A DNA stretch of 5,031 nt from Actinomycetota bacterium (GCA_023475715.1 JAMCVO010000154.1:1733-6763); one strand, 5' to 3'; shown: positions 1-5,031, counted from the first letter of the stretch. Translations and numbers: made by a program. The notes: generated from the letters alone by a model not told the origin.

Positions 1-28
1 TCTTTAATCATTTCCAATACTCTTAATA

Positions 29-1129
29 ATGGTTATAGCATTAAGTTTGCTGTTAATTTTATCTTTCTCGTTAACAGGTTGCAAAGAAGCATCAACTACT
101 GAAACGACAGCAAGTGAAACAACTACAAGTGCAGCTACAACTGCTGCTGAGACAACTGCAGCAGAGACAACGACAGTTGCCCAGGAAGAAGAATTGTATA
201 TTTTGCCAGCTTGTATTTGGGGTTTAGACCAATTAAAACCTGCTTTATGGGGAGGCTATCTTGCTGAAAAATTCTGGCAGGAAAGAGGGGATAATGTAAG
301 AGTTAAATTTGCCGGTCCTGAAGGTTGGGATCCTGATGCTACTCTCACAGCATTGGAAGCTTCCATTGCAAAAAATCCTACAGGTCTTATGTGGATTCAA
401 CTTGATATAGGAGAAGAGAATCTTCTAAGAGATGCCTATAATAAAGGAATTATGGTTGTAGGCATGAATGGATCGGCAGGCGATTGGCCAACTACATTTA
501 TTTTAGGTACCGATCAATTTGATTTCGGAAAGCAGCAAGCATTAAAACTAATAGAAGTAATGGGAAAAGAAACATTTAATGTTGCATGTGGATTAGCTCC
601 TGACCTGGAAGTACATAGAACCAGGCTGCTTGGCGCCCAGAGTGTATTCGAACAATATCCAGGAATAAAATTTGTTGGAGAAATCGATCAAGGTGCAACA
701 ATGGAAGATGCAGTTGCAAACGCTTCTGCTTTTATCACGAGTCATCCGGAAGTGGATGCTTATATAGGATTGGTTGATAATGCAACTGCTGGTATTGCTA
801 CTGCTCTTAAAGACTTAGGTTTTGGACCTGGAGAAAAAATAGTGATTGGCGGCAGTAAAAATACGGAATCCATGCAGGCAATTGAAGATGGTTATATCCA
901 GGCATCACAGGATCAAAGCTGGATTGCGGAAGTATTTTATTCTGTAGCAGAAATGCATTTTATACACAATAATGTAGTATCAGTTTCAAATAATGATGCA
1001 GAAATTGGATTTATTGGTGCACCAAATCATTCGATTACTTCTCTTCCGTGGATCACTAAAGAAAATATTTCTTACTTTAAGGATCAAAAGCCGCCAGCAG
1101 GTTTTGAAAACTTTGACACTGGACTGTAG
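29..1129 (+). CDS. ABC transporter substrate-binding lipoprotein, sugar-type (Peripla_BP_4 / RbsB-like)
   Basis: Predicted extracytoplasmic solute receptor of an ABC importer, anchored to the membrane by a lipid. Seen: a hydrophobic segment at residues 2-15 ending in the lipobox L15-T16-G17-C18, so mature C18 would be lipidated. A low-complexity Thr/Ala/Glu linker (about 22-50) follows, then a two-lobed type 1 periplasmic-binding fold (about 55-345). Family-like stretches are the VDNATAGIATAL segment (249-260) and the GGSKNTESMQAIEDGYIQAS region (274-293), matching the hinge and ligand-side pattern of ribose-type binding proteins. The protein is Trp-rich (W64, W74, W83, W100, W122, W153, W298), so aromatic residues may line the pocket. 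The start is uncertain: no Shine-Dalgarno precedes ATG 29, the n-region lacks Lys/Arg, and an in-frame TAA lies at 5-7. No permease or ATPase gene is in the window; they may lie upstream. Family assignment is firm; the ligand is unknown. Confidence 0.88.
   Translation: MVIALSLLLILSFSLTGCKEASTTETTASETTTSAATTAAETTAAETTTVAQEEELYILPACIWGLDQLKPALWGGYLAEKFWQERGDNVRVKFAGPEGWDPDATLTALEASIAKNPTGLMWIQLDIGEENLLRDAYNKGIMVVGMNGSAGDWPTTFILGTDQFDFGKQQALKLIEVMGKETFNVACGLAPDLEVHRTRLLGAQSVFEQYPGIKFVGEIDQGATMEDAVANASAFITSHPEVDAYIGLVDNATAGIATALKDLGFGPGEKIVIGGSKNTESMQAIEDGYIQASQDQSWIAEVFYSVAEMHFIHNNVVSVSNNDAEIGFIGAPNHSITSLPWITKENISYFKDQKPPAGFENFDTGL
143..172 (+). repeat. Tandem 15-nt repeat coding the Ala-Ala-Glu-Thr-Thr linker
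   Basis: Two adjacent 15-nt units encode AAETT-AAETT (residues 39-48), the most regular part of a longer Thr/Ala/Glu-rich stretch (about 22-50). It sits just after the lipidated cysteine and forms a flexible tether between membrane anchor and binding domain. The two copies differ at wobble positions (GCT GCT versus GCA GCA, ACT versus ACG), so the repeat is kept at the protein level rather than being a fresh duplication. Confidence 0.7.
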
Positions 1130-1158
1130 AAGTAAAAGCTAGTTGCTACAAGTAGTTA

Positions 1159-1198
1159 GAATTGGGGAGATAAATTTCTTGCTGGATCTCCCCAATTC
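1159..1198 (+). terminator. Strong hairpin after the binding-protein gene, probable terminator
   Basis: A perfect 13-bp inverted repeat: GAATTGGGGAGAT (1159-1171) pairs with ATCTCCCCAATTC (1186-1198) around a 14-nt loop, starting about 30 nt after the stop codon at 1129. Position and stem strength fit a transcription end or an mRNA 3'-stabilising element. The downstream bases are AT-rich, but there is no clean run of T directly after the stem, so an intrinsic terminator is likely but not certain. It separates the binding-protein gene from the four-gene group downstream. Confidence 0.6.
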
Positions 1199-1206
1199 AA
1201 GTAATG

Positions 1207-1239
1207 TTTAACTTAGAATATTTTAACTTAGAATATTTT
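1207..1239 (+). repeat. 15-bp tandem direct repeat (TTTAACTTAGAATAT) upstream of the methyltransferase gene
   Basis: Two identical, directly abutting copies of TTTAACTTAGAATAT (1207-1221 and 1222-1236) are followed by the first three bases of a third copy. They end 26 bp before the ATG at 1263. A period of 15 bp does not match one helical turn, so two same-face repressor sites are not the obvious reading. It could be a regulatory site, a promoter duplication, or a slippage product. The repeat itself is certain; its role is not known. Confidence 0.8.
1208..1234 (+). promoter_or_regulatory. Weak candidate promoter for the methyltransferase-dehydrogenase operon
   Basis: Because a hairpin closes the preceding gene, a new promoter is expected here. 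The best sigma-A-like pair I can see is TTAACT (1208-1213) and TAGAAT (1229-1234), with a 15-bp spacer. TAGAAT is one mismatch from TATAAT, but the -35 match is only four of six and the spacer is short. TATAAA at 1241-1246 is an alternative -10 without a good -35. Transcription would start about 10-20 nt before the ribosome binding site. Confidence 0.25.
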
Positions 1240-1250
1240 TTATAAACTGT

Positions 1251-1254
1251 GGAG
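1251..1254 (+). promoter_or_regulatory. Ribosome binding site of the methyltransferase gene
   Basis: GGAG lies 8 nt before ATG 1263, an ideal distance. It supports that start, and the N-terminus (MARKGYKRKF) reads like a normal cytosolic protein start. Confidence 0.75.
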
Positions 1255-1262
1255 TAAATATT

Positions 1263-2729
1263 ATGGCAAGAAAAGGTTATAAAAGGAAATTTCCTCCTTT
1301 AGAAATATTGTCTAAAGAAGATGTAAAACAGATACACATAACAACTCTGGATATATTAAAGGAGACAGGTTTTACTATCGAACACAAGGGTGCCTTAAAG
1401 TTATTGGAGGATAATGACTGTATTGTTGATTATGACAATATGCGGGTGAAATTTCCGGAGGGGTTGGTCGAAGAGTGTTTGAGGAGATGTCCGAGCAGTT
1501 TCAGAGTTAAGGCAAGAGATCCAAAAGATGATTTGATTTTTGATGGCGGCGGAAGCACTATATATTTTACAAGCGCTCCAAGCATGCATGCAGTGGATCT
1601 GGATACCTGGGAATATAAAATACCAACCGAAAAAGAATTTATAGATGCTGTGATTGTTCTGGATGCACTGGAAAATCATGATTGGTTTGCCGGCCATACT
1701 CCTTATTTTGGATATCAGGGGATACCTGAAGTCATGAAAATGGCCATGCGGCTTTCAAAGATAATGAAACATTCAACCAAATACACGGGCCAGGGATTTG
1801 CAAATAACAGCTGGGAATTTGATGCAAGGATTGCCAATGCATCAGGATGCGAAATTACAATACCTGCATTTCAGGTGGCCTCACCTTTATCAATTGGCAG
1901 AGAAGGTGTAGAGGCTGGTTTTAAAAACATAGAATATGGATTTCCATCCGGTATTGATACCGGGCCATTGTTTGGCGCTACATCACCGGCAAGTATTGCA
2001 GGAGCTCTTGCCGAGTTCAATGCAGAGATAATGGCCGGGATTGTGCTGGTGCAATTAAAAAAACCATATCAGAGAGTATTTGTCTGGGGATTTCCCAATG
2101 CAATGAATATGAGATCAGGTGAACCCGAGAGCGGAAGTATTGCAAATTCACTTTTTACTGTTGCACTCAACCAAATTTGGAGAGATTATAAAATACCTTT
2201 AAGAAATACTGCTTCCGCTTATTCCTATTCAAAAAAAATAGACTATCAGAATGGAACCGAAAGAGTAATACCTGCACTTTTATCTGCGTTATCCGGGGCT
2301 ACAAGCATATTCCTGCATGGAGGAATGTTCTGTGAGCTTACACATAGTCCGATTCAGGCAATTTTGGATGATGACATCGCAGGAATGATCGGAAGATTTA
2401 TTCAGGGAATTGATGTCAATGATGAATCATTGGCTTTGGATTTAATTCATGAAGTTGGCCCTGTTCCCGGCCAGTTTATAGACAAAAAGCATACAATGGA
2501 TTGGTGGAAAAAAGAAACATATGTAAAAAAATGCAGTGATGGGATGACTTACCCGGAATGGCTTAAAAATGGAAAGAAAGACTGCATATATTATGCAAAA
2601 AGAAGAATGGGAAAAATTCTTAGTGAGCATGTAATTTCCAAACCCCTTACGGATAAACAGGAAGCGGAGATTGAAATAGTTTTAAAAGAAGCCCGGGAAT
2701 TTTATAAGAAAAAGGGAGACATGGAATAA
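1263..2729 (+). CDS. MttB-family (trimethylamine / glycine betaine) corrinoid-dependent methyltransferase, non-pyrrolysine type
   Basis: Cytosolic TIM-barrel-type methyltransferase of the MttB superfamily (COG5598). Family members move a methyl group from a tertiary or quaternary amine to a Co(I) corrinoid protein. Seen: an N-terminal segment with the family pattern around IHITTLDILKETGF (24-37), a PTEKEF region (121-126), the signature GATSPASIAGALAEFNAEIMAG (238-259), SGEPESGS (285-292), and the C-terminal barrel part (about 310-410) with an Ala/Gly-rich strand ending in HGG (352-354). The 488 residues match the full family length. There is no in-frame amber codon, so it belongs to the branch without pyrrolysine. 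In that branch, characterised members demethylate glycine betaine, proline betaine, carnitine or gamma-butyrobetaine (MtgB, MtpB, MtcB, MtyB). No partner corrinoid protein or corrinoid:tetrahydrofolate methyltransferase is in the window. It is the first gene of the apparent operon. Family is firm; substrate is unknown. Confidence 0.92.
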   Translation: MARKGYKRKFPPLEILSKEDVKQIHITTLDILKETGFTIEHKGALKLLEDNDCIVDYDNMRVKFPEGLVEECLRRCPSSFRVKARDPKDDLIFDGGGSTIYFTSAPSMHAVDLDTWEYKIPTEKEFIDAVIVLDALENHDWFAGHTPYFGYQGIPEVMKMAMRLSKIMKHSTKYTGQGFANNSWEFDARIANASGCEITIPAFQVASPLSIGREGVEAGFKNIEYGFPSGIDTGPLFGATSPASIAGALAEFNAEIMAGIVLVQLKKPYQRVFVWGFPNAMNMRSGEPESGSIANSLFTVALNQIWRDYKIPLRNTASAYSYSKKIDYQNGTERVIPALLSALSGATSIFLHGGMFCELTHSPIQAILDDDIAGMIGRFIQGIDVNDESLALDLIHEVGPVPGQFIDKKHTMDWWKKETYVKKCSDGMTYPEWLKNGKKDCIYYAKRRMGKILSEHVISKPLTDKQEAEIEIVLKEAREFYKKKGDME

Positions 2730-2735
2730 GCATAA

Positions 2736-2797
2736 AAGGATACAAGGATACACAAAAGGATAATGAATATAAGGAGATATTAAGGTAAAAAAGGATA
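2736..2797 (+). repeat. AAGGATA-type short repeats in the methyltransferase-lipoyl gene spacer
   Basis: The 85-94-nt spacer after the methyltransferase gene is purine-rich. It holds four exact AAGGATA copies (2736, 2744, 2756, 2791), the first two as a tandem AAGGATAC pair, plus near copies at 2771 (AAGGAGA) and 2782 (AAGGTAA). No hairpin or T-run is seen, so transcription can continue into the lipoyl gene. Several copies resemble Shine-Dalgarno sequences, which may be coincidence or decayed repeat. Confidence 0.6.
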
Positions 2798-2808
2798 CAA
2801 ACAGATAT

Positions 2809-2814
2809 GAGGGG
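2809..2814 (+). promoter_or_regulatory. Ribosome binding site that favours the GTG start of the lipoyl-domain gene
   Basis: GAGGGG directly abuts ATG 2815, leaving no spacer, so it cannot serve that ATG. It lies 9 nt before the in-frame GTG at 2824, a normal distance. It therefore argues for GTG 2824 over the ATG three codons upstream. Confidence 0.6.
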
Positions 2815-2823
2815 ATGATAAAA

Positions 2824-3060
2824 GTGTATGATTTTACACTGCCAAAACTGGGCCAAAGTGATTCTGAACTGGAGGTTTTAGATATTAAAGTCAAAGCAGG
2901 AGACATAATAAAAATTGGTGATCCAATAGTGGAAGTGGAAACCGAAAAGGCTGCAACAATACTTGAATCGGAAATAGAAGGAGTTGTTGAAGAAGTGCTT
3001 GTTAGAAACGGTGATATATTAAAAGTTGGTACTGTTATATTAAGAATTAAACAAAAGTAA
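2824..3060 (+). CDS. Free-standing lipoyl-domain protein (acyl carrier of a 2-oxoacid/acetoin dehydrogenase)
   Basis: Small carrier consisting of one biotinyl/lipoyl domain and nothing else: 78 residues from GTG 2824 (81 if ATG 2815 is used). Seen: the N-terminal FTLPKLGQSDSE strand typical of E2 lipoyl domains, GD turns, the lipoylation hairpin VETEKAA with the target lysine K42 (K45 in the longer form), and the mirrored second half (EIEGVVEEVLVRNGDILKVGTVI). In E2 proteins this domain is followed by a peripheral-subunit-binding domain and a catalytic acyltransferase core; here the stop codon comes right after the domain. Lipoate on this lysine would take the acyl group from the E1 pair encoded next. 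The domain is too short for GcvH (about 125 residues) and lacks its helical ends. A biotin carrier domain is less likely, because ETEKA is the lipoyl-type motif rather than the AMKM of biotin carriers. Cytosolic. Confidence 0.88.
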   Translation: MYDFTLPKLGQSDSELEVLDIKVKAGDIIKIGDPIVEVETEKAATILESEIEGVVEEVLVRNGDILKVGTVILRIKQK

Positions 3061-3088
3061 TAATTAATAGAGTCATAAAATTCTGTAT

Positions 3089-3092
3089 GAGG
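3089..3092 (+). promoter_or_regulatory. Ribosome binding site of the E1 beta gene
   Basis: GAGG (within TGAGGT) lies 8 nt before ATG 3101 but only 5 nt before the TTG at 3098. Spacing and codon type both favour ATG 3101. Confidence 0.65.
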
Positions 3093-3100
3093 TAAATTTG

Positions 3101-4102
3101 ATGAGAATAATTCGTTACTCTAAAGCAATATCGGAAGCAATGGAAACTGCAATGGAAAAAGATCCGTCTGTTTTCATAATGGGTGAAGATGTAAGGGCAA
3201 GTGCAAGAGGGCTTACCATTGGTTTTGTTGATAAATTCGGGCCCGAAAGGGTAATTGACACCCCGATATCCGAGCAGGCATTTCATGGCTGTGCCATAGG
3301 AGCAGCTATGATGGGATTTAGGCCAATCCTTGAATATCAAATCAGTGAATTTGTATTTTTTGCATTTGAGCAGTTAGTCGACCAGGCACAGAAATATCAT
3401 TACATATCAGGTGCAAAAGTTAATGTGCCTCTTACCATACTGATACCTGCATCAGGCGCCATTGGCCAAACTTCAGGTCAGCATTCAGATAACGCATATC
3501 CATATCTTCTTCATGCAGGGATGAAAGTGCTTCTTCCTTCCTCGCCTTATGATGCCAAAGGACTTATCAGCTCCGCTATAGCTGACAATGACCCCGTAGT
3601 AATATTTTTACCATCAAAACTGATGCCGGACAAAGGAGAAGTTCCCGAAGAAGACTATCAAATACCAATTGGAGTAGGGCAGATTAAAAGAGAAGGGACT
3701 GATATTACTGTAGTCGCAACAGGCCACCTGGTTCCTCTTGCAGTAAAAGCAGGCAATGATTTAGAAAAAAAGGGTATTTCCCTGGAAGTATTTGACCCAA
3801 GAACCTTGCTGCCTTTAGATAAAGACTTATTGATAAAATCTGTATCAAAAACAGGCAGGGTAATTATCTTTGATGATTCAAACAGAACATGCGGCTTTGC
3901 GGCTGAGGTGTCTGCTGTTTTATCCGAAGAATGCTTTGGGTACCTAAAGAAGCCAATAATTAGGATTACAAGGCCCGATGTTCCTGTTCCTTTTAGTCCA
4001 CCACTTGAAAAGTATGTGCTTCCTGGTGAGGATAAGCTAATTAAAGCGGTAGTTGATATGATGACAAATAAACAGGAGAAAAACTTATGGAAACTAAGAT
4101 AG
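3101..4102 (+). CDS. Thiamine-diphosphate-dependent 2-oxoacid/acetoin dehydrogenase, E1 component beta subunit
   Basis: Beta half of an alpha2beta2 E1 enzyme that cleaves a 2-oxo compound (pyruvate, branched-chain oxoacid or acetoin) and transfers the acyl group to lipoamide. Seen, counted from ATG 3101: MGEDV (27-31), the GPERVIDTPISE motif (47-58) with conserved cofactor-activating Glu58, the IGQTSGQHSDN loop (121-131) with the conserved QHS histidine (128), PSSPYDAKGL (146-155), VPEEDYQIPIG (181-191), and in the C-terminal transketolase domain FDPRTLLPLD (231-240) and the SVSKTGRVII segment (247-256). At 333 residues it has the family's usual length. One deviation: after DPVVIFL the family normally has an E-H/P-K-like segment ending in LY, but here it reads PSKLMPDKG, which may mean a different substrate. 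The stop overlaps the E1 alpha start by 16 nt, so the two subunits are probably translationally coupled. E1 family is firm; pyruvate versus acetoin type is open. Confidence 0.93.
   Translation: MRIIRYSKAISEAMETAMEKDPSVFIMGEDVRASARGLTIGFVDKFGPERVIDTPISEQAFHGCAIGAAMMGFRPILEYQISEFVFFAFEQLVDQAQKYHYISGAKVNVPLTILIPASGAIGQTSGQHSDNAYPYLLHAGMKVLLPSSPYDAKGLISSAIADNDPVVIFLPSKLMPDKGEVPEEDYQIPIGVGQIKREGTDITVVATGHLVPLAVKAGNDLEKKGISLEVFDPRTLLPLDKDLLIKSVSKTGRVIIFDDSNRTCGFAAEVSAVLSEECFGYLKKPIIRITRPDVPVPFSPPLEKYVLPGEDKLIKAVVDMMTNKQEKNLWKLR
4074..4078 (+). promoter_or_regulatory. Ribosome binding site of the E1 alpha gene, inside the E1 beta coding region
   Basis: AGGAG lies 8 nt before ATG 4087, within the last codons of the beta subunit gene. 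Together with the 16-nt gene overlap (4087-4102) it supports coupled translation and balanced subunit amounts. Confidence 0.75.
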
Positions 4103-4815
4103 ACAAAGGGCTCTATTTAAAAATTTATAAAAATTTAAAGCTTACAAGAAGGTTTGAAGAGAAAACCATAGAACTTATGAACAAGGGTGAAATCCCAGGT
4201 TCGCTTCATCCATCCAACGGAATGGAAGCAGTTGGTGTGGGAGTATGCAGCGCCCTTATAAAAGGAGACATAGTATGCCCAAGTCATAGAACCATATCAG
4301 CCCAGATAACAAAAGGAGCAGAGATAAAATATCTTATGGCAGAATATATGGGTAAAGTTGACGGATATAACAAGGGTAAAGGCGGCTCCATGCATATAAA
4401 TGCAGGTTTTGAAAATGATGTTTTCGGAGTTGACAGCGTAGTAGGAGGTAAAGTTTCCATTGCCACAGGCATTGCACTTGCGGCCAAACTAAGGGAAAAT
4501 AATAGTGTAACTGCAGTATTTTTTGGAGACGGTGCAATGAATCAGGGAGTTGTTCTTGAATCAATGAATATGGCAGCCATCTGGAAACTTCCTTTATTGT
4601 TTGTATGTGAAAACAATCAGTATGCTGCAACAACTTCAGCCAAAGACTCAACACTCCTAAAAAATTTAAGCAGCCGCTCAGATGCTTTTGGTTTTAGCGG
4701 TTTTACTGTTGACGGTATGGATGTACTTGCAGTATACAGTAAAGCTAAAGAGTTGGTAAAAAAGATTAGAGAAGGCAATGGAAACTTTACCTCCCCTCGC
4801 TTCTTGAGGCCATAA
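4087..4815 (+). CDS. E1 component alpha subunit (2-oxoacid/acetoin dehydrogenase), N-terminal three quarters, ended early by a frameshift
   Basis: Alpha half of the thiamine-diphosphate E1 enzyme, closest by eye to the acetoin dehydrogenase/pyruvate dehydrogenase alpha family. Seen: LTRRFEEK (19-26), HPSNGMEAVGVGVCSAL (41-57), PSHRTISAQITKG (65-77), the hallmark KGKGGSMH (96-103), DSVVGGKVSIATG (116-128), and the thiamine-diphosphate/Mg motif GDG (147-149) through ENN (175-177). This frame stops at 4815 after 242 residues, against about 320-330 in the family. From about residue 236 the sequence (SPRFLRP) no longer fits. The missing C-terminal part continues in the -1 frame from 4794. One extra C in the CCCC run at 4793-4796 would join the two into ...NFTSPSLLEAITYRYRGHW. 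As it stands the encoded product would lack the catalytic-type histidine of the YRGH motif and would be inactive. A sequencing indel is the simplest explanation; a true mutation is possible. Confidence 0.9.
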   Translation: METKIDKGLYLKIYKNLKLTRRFEEKTIELMNKGEIPGSLHPSNGMEAVGVGVCSALIKGDIVCPSHRTISAQITKGAEIKYLMAEYMGKVDGYNKGKGGSMHINAGFENDVFGVDSVVGGKVSIATGIALAAKLRENNSVTAVFFGDGAMNQGVVLESMNMAAIWKLPLLFVCENNQYAATTSAKDSTLLKNLSSRSDAFGFSGFTVDGMDVLAVYSKAKELVKKIREGNGNFTSPRFLRP

Positions 4816-5031
4816 CATACCGCTATAGAGGACACTGGAGTGGGGAAGAGCTGCAGAATTATGTCAAGTACAGAACCCAGGAAGAGATTAAAGCCTGGCA
4901 GCTAAAGTGTCCCATACTTACATTTGGTAAATATTTAACCGGTAGCAGTATTTGTAGCAAAAGTGATATCGAAGGTATTGATGCAGAGATAGAAAAGATA
5001 TTAGAAGATGCGGTAAGCTTTGCAAGAGCCA
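4794..5031 (+). pseudogene. C-terminal part of the E1 alpha subunit in the -1 frame, open at the window edge
   Basis: Reading from CCC 4794 gives PSLLEAITYRYRGHWSGEEL and continues without a stop to the last complete codon, ending EDAVSFARA. This is the expected E1 alpha continuation: the P-x-L-x-E-A-x-T-Y-R-Y-R-G-H motif carries the conserved active-site loop histidine, and the ending resembles the family's final helix, with perhaps 10-20 residues left outside the window. The stretch is open only from 4770 (a TAG lies at 4767-4769) and contains no ATG, GTG or TTG start, so it is not a gene of its own. It is the displaced end of the gene beginning at 4087. Restored, the gene would reach about 315 residues within the window. 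Confidence 0.85.

Noticed and set aside
1401..1697. Minus-strand open frame opposite the methyltransferase gene
   Set aside because: Wholly inside a well-supported gene, with no family resemblance; a shadow of the coding sequence.
1263..2729. Pyrrolysine-containing MttB
   Set aside because: The reading frame has no internal TAG and is full length without readthrough, so it is a non-pyrrolysine family member.
2763..2783. Six-codon ORF (MNIRRY) in the spacer before the lipoyl gene
   Set aside because: It lies in low-complexity purine-rich repeats and has no sign of a conserved leader-peptide design such as repeated regulatory codons or a following terminator.
2815..2817. ATG as the start of the lipoyl-domain gene
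   Set aside because: The GAGGGG ribosome binding site touches it with no spacer; the in-frame GTG at 2824 is correctly spaced and matches where E2 lipoyl domains begin. The ATG cannot be fully excluded.
3098..3100. TTG as the start of E1 beta
   Set aside because: ATG follows directly at 3101 and has better spacing (8 nt) from the GAGG ribosome binding site.
4334..4654. Minus-strand open frame of about 106 codons opposite E1 alpha
   Set aside because: Antisense to the conserved GGSMH and GDG region of E1 alpha; composition is explained by the real gene.
4783..4797. Programmed -1 ribosomal frameshifting in E1 alpha
   Set aside because: No X-XXY-YYZ slippery heptamer is in phase near the junction and no clear downstream pseudoknot or hairpin is seen; a missing base in the C run is simpler, and E1 alpha is not known to be recoded.
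1..5031. CRISPR array, tRNA or rRNA gene, insertion sequence, phage genes
   Set aside because: No spaced direct repeats, cloverleaf, transposase or phage-like reading frame was found on either strand.

Overview
This is a 5 kb stretch of an AT-rich (low GC by eye) bacterial genome. All genes lie on the + strand with short gaps and purine-rich Shine-Dalgarno sites. The style suggests an anaerobic, low-GC bacterium such as a Clostridia-like Firmicute or an uncultured lineage with similar metabolism: frequent AGA and ATA codons, a lipoprotein with a Thr/Ala/Glu-rich linker, and a non-pyrrolysine MttB-family methyltransferase. No ribosomal or other taxonomic marker is present, so this is only a suggestion.

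Layout. Positions 29-1129 hold a secreted, lipid-anchored substrate-binding protein of the sugar-type ABC transporter family. Positions 1130-1262 are non-coding, with a perfect 13-bp hairpin (probable terminator or RNA-end element) and a 15-bp tandem repeat just upstream of the next gene. An apparent four-gene operon follows: a complete trimethylamine/glycine-betaine methyltransferase (MttB) family protein (1263-2729), a tiny free-standing lipoyl-domain protein (about 2824-3060), a thiamine-diphosphate 2-oxoacid/acetoin dehydrogenase E1 beta subunit (3101-4102), and the matching E1 alpha subunit (from 4087, running off the right edge).

How the genes may work together. E1 alpha and E1 beta should form an alpha2beta2 thiamine-diphosphate enzyme that decarboxylates or cleaves a 2-oxo compound and passes the acyl group to a lipoyl lysine. 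The small lipoyl protein is the natural acceptor, but no E2 acyltransferase core or E3 is visible in the window. Linking this module to an MttB-type demethylase, with a binding-protein gene upstream, suggests a catabolic route in which an N-methylated (quaternary amine) compound is taken up, demethylated, and its carbon skeleton oxidised. That route is inference; the substrate cannot be read from the sequence.

Main anomalies. The E1 alpha frame is broken near 4793-4796: the C-terminal part, including the catalytic-type YRGH motif, continues in the -1 frame. Adding one C to the CCCC run restores a textbook E1 alpha protein. The first gene also has a suspicious 5' end, with no ribosome binding site and no basic n-region. 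A second small indel there, or a start upstream of the window, is possible.
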